DNA of 36,625 nucleotides from Deltaproteobacteria bacterium (lineage in GTDB: Bacteria; Myxococcota_A; UBA9160; JAFDDA01). Below are positions 15,859 through 23,067 of the stretch, piece by piece. The notes under the pieces were generated by a model, which did no database searches, was not told where the DNA came from, and saw only the letters and a list, made by a program, of their open reading frames with translations. The position numbers were made by a program, and so were the translations under genes. Every line of letters starts with the position of its first letter. The first letter of the stretch is position 1. The stretch is taken from contig JAFDDA010000024.1 of assembly GCA_019311105.1 (NCBI GenBank), positions 1 through 36,625 on the forward strand, given 5' to 3'.

Positions 15859-17081
15859 GCCACCGCGGGCTCGTCTTCTTCGGGTCGGGTCGGCTCGGGC
15901 AGCAGCCACGGCATCCCGATGAGCAGCAGGACGCACAGCGCACCGCCTGCGCGGTAGGGCGCCTCGATTGCGAACGCGCCGACCGCCCAGCCCGTCGCCA
16001 CGGACGAAAGCATCGCGCCGAAGTGGACGCAGGTCGCCATCAGGCCCTGCCCGGTGGCGCGGAGCTTCTCGGGGACGACGGCTTCGACGTAGAGCGGCGA
16101 GCCCATCATCAGGCCGCCGACCGTGATGCCGTGGAGCAGACAGGTCGCGTAGAGCATCGGGATCGATGGCGCGAAACCGCACAAGAGCCAGCGCAGCGCC
16201 GCGGCGCCGAGACCGAGGGCCATCATCCCGCGCACGCCCAAGCGGTCGGCGAGCAGGCCCGATGCCATCAGCATCGGCACTTCGAAGGCGACCATGGGAA
16301 GCCACATGTTGCTGACGGTCGCAAGGTCTCCGCCTTGGGAGAGGACGAGTTTCGGGAAGAAGAGCATCGGCCCGTGCATGGCGAAGAACGAGAGGACGCC
16401 GAACAGCGCGAGCCGGACGTAGGGTGTGTGGCGGGCGAGCGCTCGCCAGTCGCCGCGTGCGGCCTGGAGCGAGACTGCGCCCGCGCGCGGCAGCGTGAGC
16501 GCCATCAGCGCGGCGGAAACGGACATCACCGCGGAAACGACGAACATCCACTCGAGCCCGGGTTCGGTCGGCCCGCCGGGCACGGGCTCCCAACCCTGGC
16601 GCTCCTGCACGGCGTCGAGCACGCGCGGGAAGACCCAGGCCATGGCGATGAAGCCGATGGTGCCGGCGCTGCGGACGATGCCGAAGGCGTGGTGGCTCGA
16701 GTCGCGCAGGGTCGCGAGGCTCACCGCGACGGTCATCGGCATCACCGCCGTGTGGAAGCCCGCGAAGAAGGCGTTCGCCGCGAGCATCCCGCCGAAGCCC
16801 GTCCCGAAGTGCAGCGCCAGGAAGCCCGAGCCGGCGCCGAAAATGATCACCGCGAGCACGCGCGTGCGCGAGCCGGTGCGGTCGGCGATCTGACCCCAGA
16901 AGGGTTGCGACGCCATGCCCATCAAGGAAAGCGCGGCGATGACGATGCCGGCCTCGCCCGCGCCGAGCCCGGCGTTCTCGGTGAGATACAGGCTCCAGTA
17001 CGGGAAGTAGAGCCCGAAGCCTGCCATGTAGAGAAACCAGACGAGCGCGAGTCGCGTCTGGGTGCGCAGGTCGGTGGACAC
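15855..17081 (-). CDS. MFS transporter (MFS_1-like, 12 helices)
   Basis: A 408-residue major facilitator protein with about 12 hydrophobic segments in two halves. The loop 2-3 motif reads GQIADRTGSRTR (usual GxLaDrxGrr), and a second-half copy is LADRLGVRGMMALG. The opening LVWFLYMAGFGLYFPYWSLYLTENAGL resembles the PPP/nucleoside-permease and LacY-like MFS_1-like group. The substrate cannot be told. The tail is short and acidic (PTRPEEDEPAVA). It converges with the ThDP enzyme gene, and the two stops share the bases CTAA. Confidence 0.88.
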   Translation of the reverse strand: MSTDLRTQTRLALVWFLYMAGFGLYFPYWSLYLTENAGLGAGEAGIVIAALSLMGMASQPFWGQIADRTGSRTRVLAVIIFGAGSGFLALHFGTGFGGMLAANAFFAGFHTAVMPMTVAVSLATLRDSSHHAFGIVRSAGTIGFIAMAWVFPRVLDAVQERQGWEPVPGGPTEPGLEWMFVVSAVMSVSAALMALTLPRAGAVSLQAARGDWRALARHTPYVRLALFGVLSFFAMHGPMLFFPKLVLSQGGDLATVSNMWLPMVAFEVPMLMASGLLADRLGVRGMMALGLGAAALRWLLCGFAPSIPMLYATCLLHGITVGGLMMGSPLYVEAVVPEKLRATGQGLMATCVHFGAMLSSVATGWAVGAFAIEAPYRAGGALCVLLLIGMPWLLPEPTRPEEDEPAVA

Positions 17082-17153
17082 GTGGGCTCTCGGGGGGCGG
17101 GCGGGTGAGTGGGCAGTCTACCCTAGTCGCCTTCGGCTTCGTCGAGGCGTTCG

Positions 17154-17522
17154 CTAGTCACCCTCGGTTTCCTCGAGGCGTTCGCGCAGGATTTCGATCA
17201 TCAGGGGGTGGGTGCCGACGGGCTCGGCCACCCGGACGATCACGCCGCGATGGCGCGCGGCGGCGGCCGTGGCCTGGGCCGGGACGTCCTCGATCGTGTG
17301 GCGGCCCGGTGCGAGGAAGCACGGGAGGACGGTGATCTCGGCGGCGCCCTCGGCGACGCAGGCGTCGATGCCCTGCTCGATGTTCGGCTCGGCCGCTTCG
17401 AGGTGGGCGGTCTTCACGATGCGATCGACTCGGGAGAGCAGCGCCCGCGCGAGGGTCTCGACCAGCTCGTTCGCCTCGGCCCGACGGCTGCCGTGGTCGA
17501 CGAGCAGGACCGCGCGCTTCAT
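17154..17522 (-). CDS. Short-form CbiX-type sirohydrochlorin chelatase
   Basis: A 122-residue protein with the CbiX fold. LLVDHGSRR has the first metal-site His (His10) and LAPGRHTIEDVP the second. At about 120 residues it is the short (CbiXS) form, which acts as a dimer and inserts Co or Fe into sirohydrochlorin for cobalamin or siroheme. No other tetrapyrrole gene is adjacent. It is the last gene of a minus-strand operon, seven bases after the transsulfuration gene. An assimilatory sulfite reductase link through siroheme would suit that neighbour. An alternative is an uncharacterised CbiX-like protein. Confidence 0.85.
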   Translation of the reverse strand: MKRAVLLVDHGSRRAEANELVETLARALLSRVDRIVKTAHLEAAEPNIEQGIDACVAEGAAEITVLPCFLAPGRHTIEDVPAQATAAAARHRGVIVRVAEPVGTHPLMIEILRERLEETEGD

Positions 17523-17529
17523 GCCCAGT

Positions 17530-18687
17530 TCACGCTTCTAGCGCGGCGGCGAGATCGGCGCAGAGGTCGCTCGCGCTTTCGATCCCCACCGAGAGGCGCA
17601 CCGTCGCCTCGGTGATGCCCTTGCGTTCCTTCTCCTCGGCGGGGAAGGCGCCGTGGCTCATGGTCCAGGGGTAGCCGACCAGCGACTCGACGCCGCCCAG
17701 GCTCTCGCCCAGAGAGAAGAGCTTCGTGTGTTCGGCGAAGCGGCGCGCGGCATCGCCGCCACCGACGAGGTCGAGTGTCACGATGCCACCGAAGTCGCTC
17801 ATCTGGCGTGCGGCGAGCTCGTGGCCCGGGTGGTCGGGCAGGCCGGGGTAGTGGACGCGCTCGACCTCGCTGCGCCCGAGGAGGAACTCCGCCACGCTGC
17901 GCGCATTCTCGCAATGCTTCTCCATCCGCAGAGCCAGGGTCTTGGCGCCGCGCAGTGTCAGCCACGCATCCCACGGACCGGCCACGCCGCCCGTCGCGTT
18001 GCGCGTGAAGAAGAGCGTCTCGTGGATCGCTGCGTCATTCACGACCACCGCGCCGCCGATCACGTCGGAGTGGCCGCTCACGTACTTCGTGGTCGAGTGC
18101 ACGACGACATCGGCGCCGAGCTCGATCGGCCGTTGCAAGTAGGGCGTGGCAAACGTGTTGTCGATCACGAGCAGCGCGTCGTTGCGGTGAGCGATCTCGG
18201 CGCAGGCGGCGACGTCGACGAGGCGCAGCATCGGGTTCGTCGGGCTCTCGATCCAGACGATCTTGGTCTCCGGGCGGCAGGCCTTCTCGATCTCTTCCGG
18301 GCGCGTGCCGTCGACCCAGCTGAACTCGACGCCGTACTCGGGGAGCACCTGGGTGAAGAGTCGGTAGCTTCCGCCGTAGAGATCGTCAGCCACCACGACG
18401 TGGTCACCGGCGCGCGCGAGTTGCATGGCGCCGGCGATGGCGGCCATCCCGGAGCCGTAGGCCAGGGCGTGGCTCCCGCCCTCGAGCGAGGCGAGGCACT
18501 CCTCCAGCGCTTCCTTCGTCGGGTTGCCGCCGCGCGAGTACTCGTAGCCCTTGTTCTTCCCGATGGCGTCCTGGGTGTAGGTCACCGTCTGGAAGACAGG
18601 GGTGATCGTCGCACCCGTGCTCGGGTCGGGTCCCTGCCCGACGTGGATGGCGCGGGTCTCGAAGTCGAGATCGTCGTCCTTCGCCAT
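17530..18687 (-). CDS. Cys/Met metabolism PLP enzyme (cystathionine gamma-synthase / beta- or gamma-lyase)
   Basis: A 385-residue PLP enzyme of the transsulfuration family. Visible are YSRGGNPTKEALEE (residues 50-63), the phosphate-binding YGSGMAAIAG (77-86), ESPTNPMLRLVD (147-158), VIDNTFATP (174-182) and the Schiff-base Lys201 in HSTTKYVSGHSDVIGG. It could act as cystathionine gamma-synthase (MetB) or as a lyase; the sequence alone does not separate them. Tyr50 and Arg52 of the partner-subunit site are present, so it is probably a homotetramer. Its start lies two bases from the stop of the LLM gene, so the two are co-transcribed. Confidence 0.9.
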   Translation of the reverse strand: MAKDDDLDFETRAIHVGQGPDPSTGATITPVFQTVTYTQDAIGKNKGYEYSRGGNPTKEALEECLASLEGGSHALAYGSGMAAIAGAMQLARAGDHVVVADDLYGGSYRLFTQVLPEYGVEFSWVDGTRPEEIEKACRPETKIVWIESPTNPMLRLVDVAACAEIAHRNDALLVIDNTFATPYLQRPIELGADVVVHSTTKYVSGHSDVIGGAVVVNDAAIHETLFFTRNATGGVAGPWDAWLTLRGAKTLALRMEKHCENARSVAEFLLGRSEVERVHYPGLPDHPGHELAARQMSDFGGIVTLDLVGGGDAARRFAEHTKLFSLGESLGGVESLVGYPWTMSHGAFPAEEKERKGITEATVRLSVGIESASDLCADLAAALEA

Positions 18688-18689
18688 GA

Positions 18690-19619
18690 CTAGCGTTTCG
18701 CCAGGTCGGCGAGGAAGTCGTGGGTGCGCTGCATCGAGCCGTCGCGATCGACACCGTCGGGGATCACGTTGGCATTGAAGTCCGTGACCCCTGCGCTGGC
18801 GAGCTGCTGGATGCCGGCCTCGAGCGTCTTCTCGTCGCCGATCATGGCGATTTCTCCCGGCCCCTCGAGGCCTTCTTCGTCCAACATCGCGCGGTAGGAC
18901 GGGAGCGTGCCGTACATGGCGAAGAGCTTGCCGGCGAGCGTGCGTGCGGACTCGACCTCATTCGTCAGGACGATCGGAAAGCCGCCCACGATGCGCGGCG
19001 CAGGCCGGCCGGCCGCAGAGGCCGCGGCGCTGACATCGGCCGCGATGCGGGTCTCGAGCGTCTTCGGCCCGGTCATCCAGGTGATGCTCCCCTGGGCAAG
19101 ACGGCCGGCGAGCTTGCGCATCATCGGGCCGAGGCCGCCGATCACCGTGGTGAAGGGCGTGCCGCCCGCGACCTTGAGTGTCGCGTTCACCTGGTAGACG
19201 TCGCCCTGGAACCCGACCTTGCCTTCCTCGGAGAGCGCGCTCATGACTTCGAGATACTCGCGAATATGTCGGCCCGGCTTGTCGTAGGACAGGCCGAGCA
19301 TGTTCTCGATCACGACCTGGTGGCTCGGGCCGACGCCGAAGATGAAGCGGCCCCCGCAGGCGGCGTTCGTCGAAGCGACCTGCTGCGCCATGTAGTAGGG
19401 ATGGCGCGAGTGGCTCACGGCCACGGCGGTGCCGATCTCGATGCGCTCGGTCTCGCGGCCTGCGAGCGCCGCCCAGGTCAGGCAATCGAACTGGAAGAAG
19501 CTCGGGATCCAGGCGGCCTGGAAGCCGGCGGCCTCGGCGGCCTTCACCTTCCCGACGAGCTCGTCCACGCTCTCGCTGCCGTTGTCGCCGCAGCCGATGC
19601 CGATGCGGATGTCCTTCAT
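18690..19619 (-). CDS. LLM-class (luciferase-like) flavin- or F420-dependent oxidoreductase
   Basis: A 309-residue TIM-barrel oxidoreductase of the luciferase-like superfamily. Typical blocks are GFQAAWIPSFFQFDCLTWAALAG, IEIGTAVAVSHSRHPYYMAQQ, and GRFIFGVGPSHQ. This resembles the F420-dependent branch known from actinobacteria, but whether F420 or FMN is used cannot be decided. The ATG at 19619 is preceded by AGGA; the upstream open frame to 19868 is antisense to the ferredoxin gene region and is left out. It sits between the ferredoxin gene and the transsulfuration enzyme gene in one operon, and the ferredoxin may be an electron partner. Confidence 0.85.
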   Translation of the reverse strand: MKDIRIGIGCGDNGSESVDELVGKVKAAEAAGFQAAWIPSFFQFDCLTWAALAGRETERIEIGTAVAVSHSRHPYYMAQQVASTNAACGGRFIFGVGPSHQVVIENMLGLSYDKPGRHIREYLEVMSALSEEGKVGFQGDVYQVNATLKVAGGTPFTTVIGGLGPMMRKLAGRLAQGSITWMTGPKTLETRIAADVSAAASAAGRPAPRIVGGFPIVLTNEVESARTLAGKLFAMYGTLPSYRAMLDEEGLEGPGEIAMIGDEKTLEAGIQQLASAGVTDFNANVIPDGVDRDGSMQRTHDFLADLAKR

Positions 19620-19653
19620 GGGTTCCTCGCGTTCGTGATTCTTGGGGGTCGGC

Positions 19654-19950
19654 CTACCAGCCCGGAGCGCTCGCTTCGAGGTCGGCCTCGAGGCGCACGG
19701 CACAGGCGAGTCGCTTGTCGGAGTCGACGCGGTTGCGTCGCTTGGTCCGTTCCTCGGCTTCGCTCGCCGCGGGTGCGCCCTCCGCGGCGATCGTGCAGGC
19801 GCAGCGGCCACAAAGCAGGTCGCCGCCGCAGGCACGTGCCGCCGGCAGCCCGGCCGTGCGCGCCGCATCGAGGAGCGTCGTTCCCCGAGCCACGCGGACC
19901 GTTCGTCCGGAGGGTTGAAAGCGGATTTCCACCTGCACGCTCGGCATCAT
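19654..19950 (-). CDS. [2Fe-2S] ferredoxin
   Basis: A 98-residue ferredoxin. The cluster ligands are Cys41, Cys47 and Cys50 (CGGDLLCGRC, C-x5-C-x2-C) and Cys83 in RLACAV. The spacing is like that of the adrenodoxin/FdxB or ferredoxin-domain class rather than plant ferredoxin (C-x4-C-x2-C). Arg/Lys-rich residues 68-80 between the two ligand groups are unusual for an otherwise acidic protein class. The start is ATG 19950 or the next codon, ATG 19947. It is the first gene of the operon that continues with the LLM oxidoreductase 34 bases on, and it is divergent from the CinA-like gene. Confidence 0.85.
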   Translation of the reverse strand: MMPSVQVEIRFQPSGRTVRVARGTTLLDAARTAGLPAARACGGDLLCGRCACTIAAEGAPAASEAEERTKRRNRVDSDKRLACAVRLEADLEASAPGW

Positions 19951-20028
19951 ACGCGAGACGCCGTTCCGATCAACCAGGGCATTCCGAGCCGATTGGCCGG
20001 GCCACCAGCCCTCGGGTAGCCTCGGCCC

Positions 20029-20754
20029 ATGCCGTCGGCGGGCATCCTGGTCATCGGAAACGAGATCCTCTCGGGCAAGGTCGTGGACACGAACTCGCCC
20101 TATCTGTGTCGAGAGCTGCGAAGCCTCGGCGTGGACGTCGAGCGCGTGCTCGTGATCCCCGACGACATCGACCTGATCGCGAACGAGACGAAGGCCATGC
20201 ACGAGGCCTACGACTTCGTCTTCACGTCAGGCGGCGTCGGGCCCACCCACGACGACATGACTCTCGACGGGGTCGCGAAGGCCTTCGACCGCTCGCTCGA
20301 GCTGAACGACGGCATCGTCTCCCGGATGGAGCGCGCCCAGGGCGGGACCGTCAACGAGAGCCAGGAGAAGATGGCGCGCATCCCGGCCGGCTCGGTCCTG
20401 ATCGACGCGGGCGACCTGTGGTTTCCGGTGATCGTCGTCGAGAACGTCTACGTCTTCCCCGGCATCCCGGAGTTGCTCCGCAAGAAGTTCGAATCGATCC
20501 GCGAGCGCTTCCGCGGTGTGCCCTTCCTGCTGAAGCGCGTCTACGTGCGGCCCCGCGAGAGCGACATCGCCGAGGATCTCCACGATCTGCTGAAGGAGTT
20601 CCCGGAACTGATGCTCGGCTCCTATCCAAAGGTCGGTGAGGAGCGCTTCCACGTCCTGCTCACCCTCGAGTCGCGCGACGCGGGCTATCTGCAACGTGCA
20701 CTCGATTCACTGCTCGGCAAGCTCTCCGACGACGCTGTCCACAAGGTCGAGTAG
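20029..20754 (+). CDS. CinA N-terminal / molybdopterin-binding (MoCF) domain protein
   Basis: A 241-residue protein corresponding to the N-terminal MoCF half of CinA. It has AGILVIGNEILSGKVVDTNS and the signature FTSGGVGPTHDDMTLDGVAKAF (around residues 64-85). Full CinA adds a C-terminal nicotinamide-nucleotide amidohydrolase domain, which is missing here. Stand-alone MoCF proteins of this size resemble ADP-ribose/CoA/FAD pyrophosphatase-like members. The substrate is unclear. The TAG stop directly abuts the probable CTG start of the next gene. Confidence 0.85.
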   Translation: MPSAGILVIGNEILSGKVVDTNSPYLCRELRSLGVDVERVLVIPDDIDLIANETKAMHEAYDFVFTSGGVGPTHDDMTLDGVAKAFDRSLELNDGIVSRMERAQGGTVNESQEKMARIPAGSVLIDAGDLWFPVIVVENVYVFPGIPELLRKKFESIRERFRGVPFLLKRVYVRPRESDIAEDLHDLLKEFPELMLGSYPKVGEERFHVLLTLESRDAGYLQRALDSLLGKLSDDAVHKVE

Positions 20755-21183
20755 CTGGACCCCGAGACCCGGCGCGCCCTCATCTATCTGCATCCGCTCT
20801 GGATGGTGGGGGGCATCGTGATGGCGTTGCTCGCGATGCGGGCGGGCGTCGAGGTTCGCCGCGCCCGGGCGCGTGGCTTCGGCCGGATCTCCGACCTGCG
20901 GCGCGCGCACGTGCGTCTGGCGAAGTTCGCCGTGCCGGTGGTGGTGCTGGGTTTCGTCGGCGGGCCCGTCTCGATGTTCTTCCTGCGCAGCCGCGAACCC
21001 TTCGGGACGCTCCACGCGGTGTTGGGTCTGACGGTTGCCACCCTGTTCATTGCGACGGCGGTGTGGGGGCGCCAGGTGGAGCAAGGTCGCCTCGATGCGG
21101 CGGCACTGCACGGCCGGCTCGCGCTGGCAGCCGTGGTCGGCGCCGGCGCAGCGGCGATCACCGGCATGGTGTTGCTGCCCTAG
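20755..21183 (+). CDS. Small four-helix membrane protein (DUF4079/cytochrome b561-like), probable CTG start
   Basis: A 142-residue membrane protein read from 20755. Four hydrophobic segments are visible (about 15-32, 50-68, 77-98, 115-140). Histidines sit in YLHPLW, TLHAVLG and ALHGRL, which could bind haem or be structural; the pattern resembles DUF4079/b561-like proteins. The first ATG (20803) would remove the LDPETRRALIYLHPLW segment, which looks like the natural amphipathic start. No ATG, GTG or TTG lies between 20755 and 20803, so I favour the CTG directly after the TAG stop of the preceding gene, with AAGG about ten bases upstream. The function is unknown. Confidence 0.6.
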   Translation: MDPETRRALIYLHPLWMVGGIVMALLAMRAGVEVRRARARGFGRISDLRRAHVRLAKFAVPVVVLGFVGGPVSMFFLRSREPFGTLHAVLGLTVATLFIATAVWGRQVEQGRLDAAALHGRLALAAVVGAGAAAITGMVLLP

Positions 21184-21235
21184 CCCGGGTGCGCGCTACT
21201 GCCGCTCGAGGGATCGTGCTACCTCCCCCACTGGC

Positions 21236-22246
21236 ATGAGCGAAAAGCCCCCTGTCCTGCTGGTGTACGCCGAAGGCCTCAACCGGCAGCTCGTGACCGA
21301 CGCCCACCGAGCCCGGCTCGCCGGCCTGTGCCGCGTCCTCGAACCCGAGCCCGTCCCGAACTTCGACGACCCGCGGGCGCTGCCTCACCTCGACACCGTC
21401 GAGATCCTGCTCACGGGTTGGGGCTGTCCGCCCCTCGACGAAGCGGCGCTCGATCGGGTGCCGAACCTGCGCGGCGCCTTCCACGCGGCCGGCACGGTGA
21501 AGAACCACGTGAAGCCCGCCTGCTTTGATCGCGGCGTGCGCATCACCTCCGCGGCATACGCCAACGCGATCCCGGTGGCGGAGTTCACCGTGGCCGCCAT
21601 CGTGATGGCCAACAAGAAGGGGTTTCGGGCACAGCGGCTCTATCGCGAGGTGAAGGGCTTTCGTCTCTGGTCGAAGGAGTACCCGGAGATCGGAAACCAC
21701 GGGAAGACGGTCGGCATCGTCGGTGCCTCGCGCATCGGCCGGATGGTGATCGATCGACTGCAGGCCTTCGACGTGGACCTCCTCGTCTACGACCCCTACC
21801 TCGACGCGGCCGAAGCACGCGGGCTCGGCGCCGAACCGTGTGAGCTCGATGATCTTCTCGGCCGAAGCGACGTGGTGAGTCTGCATGCACCGTCGCTCCC
21901 GGCGACACGTCACATGATCGATCGGCGACGTCTCGGCTTGATGAACGACGGCGCCGTCCTCGTGAACACCGCGCGCGGGGCCCTGGTGGATCACGAGGCC
22001 CTGACCGATGAGCTCGTGTCGGGTCGGATCGAAGCGGTGATCGATACGACCGAGCCCGAGCTCCTGCCCGCCGATTCGCCGCTCTACGACCTCGACAACG
22101 TGTTTCTGACGCCCCATATCGCAGGCAGCCAAGGGACCGAAACGCGGCGCATGCTGGACCTCGCTCTCGACGAGATCGAACGCTTTGTGCGTGGAGAACC
22201 ACTCCAGCACGAGGTGCGGCGCGAAGACTGGGATCGCGTCGCCTGA
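21236..22246 (+). CDS. D-2-hydroxyacid dehydrogenase family protein
   Basis: A 336-residue NAD(P)-dependent 2-hydroxyacid dehydrogenase, related to phosphoglycerate dehydrogenase. The nucleotide-binding loop is VGIVGASRIGR (G-x-S-x-x-G in place of G-x-G-x-x-G, as in a known subgroup). The catalytic triad positions are Arg in VNTARGALVD, Glu in DTTEPELL and His in LTPHIAGSQ. The substrate is unknown. The start is ATG 21236. It opens a plus-strand gene cluster: the next gene starts 14 bases after its stop, and the following ones overlap by four. In that context it probably oxidises or reduces a sugar-acid-like intermediate. Confidence 0.87.
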   Translation: MSEKPPVLLVYAEGLNRQLVTDAHRARLAGLCRVLEPEPVPNFDDPRALPHLDTVEILLTGWGCPPLDEAALDRVPNLRGAFHAAGTVKNHVKPACFDRGVRITSAAYANAIPVAEFTVAAIVMANKKGFRAQRLYREVKGFRLWSKEYPEIGNHGKTVGIVGASRIGRMVIDRLQAFDVDLLVYDPYLDAAEARGLGAEPCELDDLLGRSDVVSLHAPSLPATRHMIDRRRLGLMNDGAVLVNTARGALVDHEALTDELVSGRIEAVIDTTEPELLPADSPLYDLDNVFLTPHIAGSQGTETRRMLDLALDEIERFVRGEPLQHEVRREDWDRVA

Positions 22247-22249
22247 ACC

Positions 22250-22255
22250 AGGAGG
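22250..22255 (+). promoter_or_regulatory. Ribosome binding site supporting a TTG start
   Basis: AGGAGG lies five bases before the TTG at 22261. It is the strongest Shine-Dalgarno sequence in this operon and decides in favour of that unusual start for the isomerase-like gene. Confidence 0.75.
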
Positions 22256-22260
22256 ACCCT

Positions 22261-23067
22261 TTGTCCACCGTGGCAATGTGCTCGATCTGCGCGATGGACC
22301 GCTCCTTGGCCGACGCCACGGCGCTCGCGGCGCGTTGCGGTGCCGACGGGATCGAGGTGACGGCACGCGCCCCGCACCTCGAAGCGGCAGCGGGTGCATC
22401 CGAGGTTCGCGAGGCCGGCGAACGCGTGCGTGCGTCGGGGATCGAAGTCACCGCCTACGGCTCATACCTCTCCTACACGGGGCCCGAGTTCGAAGCCGAT
22501 GCGGCGCGTGAGGTCGCGCGCGCCGCGATGCTCGGCAGCAAGCTCCTGCGGGTCTGGGCCGGGCACCCCGACGGGGTCGACGGTTCGCCTGACGACGTCG
22601 TGGCGATGTTGCGCGCGGCGGGCGATGCCGCGGCGAGTGAGGGGATCGAAGTCGTCGTCGAACGTCATGGCGGGACACTCGCTGACAGCGCCGACCGCAG
22701 CGAGGCACTGCTCGACGCCGTCGACAGGGCGAACGTGACGTTGAACTATCAAACCCTCGACGGGCTGCCTTCCAAGGAGGTCGCCGAGCAACCCGGCGAC
22801 GCGCGCCGGCTCATCCCGCGCTCCGGCTATTTCCATGTCAAGAACTACCGCGCCAACCCGGTGCCGAGCGGGCCGCTCGTCCTTGGCGGAGACCTCGAGA
22901 CAGGCGTGCTCGACTATCGCGCGATTCTCGCCGCGGCCGTGGAGGCGGGCTACCGCGGTCCCTACGGCATCGAGTTCGTGGCCTTCGACGAGCGGCCTCT
23001 CGAGGGCAAGATCGCGGCGGGTGTCGAGTGGCTGCGGCGGACGCTCGCAGAAGTGGGCGCGCCGTGA
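22261..23067 (+). CDS. Sugar phosphate isomerase/epimerase-type TIM barrel protein
   Basis: A 268-residue protein of the xylose-isomerase-like TIM barrel family (AP endonuclease 2 fold). The barrel strands are readable: DGIEVTA (first Glu), VTAYGSYLSY, LLRVWAG, EVVVERHG (Glu), FHVKNYRA (His) and GIEFVAF (Glu). These are probable metal ligands, but the usual Asp after VTLNYQ is Gln, so one ligand is changed. The family isomerises or epimerises keto- and aldo-sugars or related acids. It starts at TTG 22261. Its TGA stop overlaps the GTG start of the OYE-type gene by four bases. Confidence 0.82.
   Translation: MSTVAMCSICAMDRSLADATALAARCGADGIEVTARAPHLEAAAGASEVREAGERVRASGIEVTAYGSYLSYTGPEFEADAAREVARAAMLGSKLLRVWAGHPDGVDGSPDDVVAMLRAAGDAAASEGIEVVVERHGGTLADSADRSEALLDAVDRANVTLNYQTLDGLPSKEVAEQPGDARRLIPRSGYFHVKNYRANPVPSGPLVLGGDLETGVLDYRAILAAAVEAGYRGPYGIEFVAFDERPLEGKIAAGVEWLRRTLAEVGAP

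Noticed and set aside
13768..16593. 941-residue minus-strand frame across the ThDP enzyme
   Set aside because: It covers the ThDP enzyme and part of the MFS gene in the wrong frame or strand and shows no domain.
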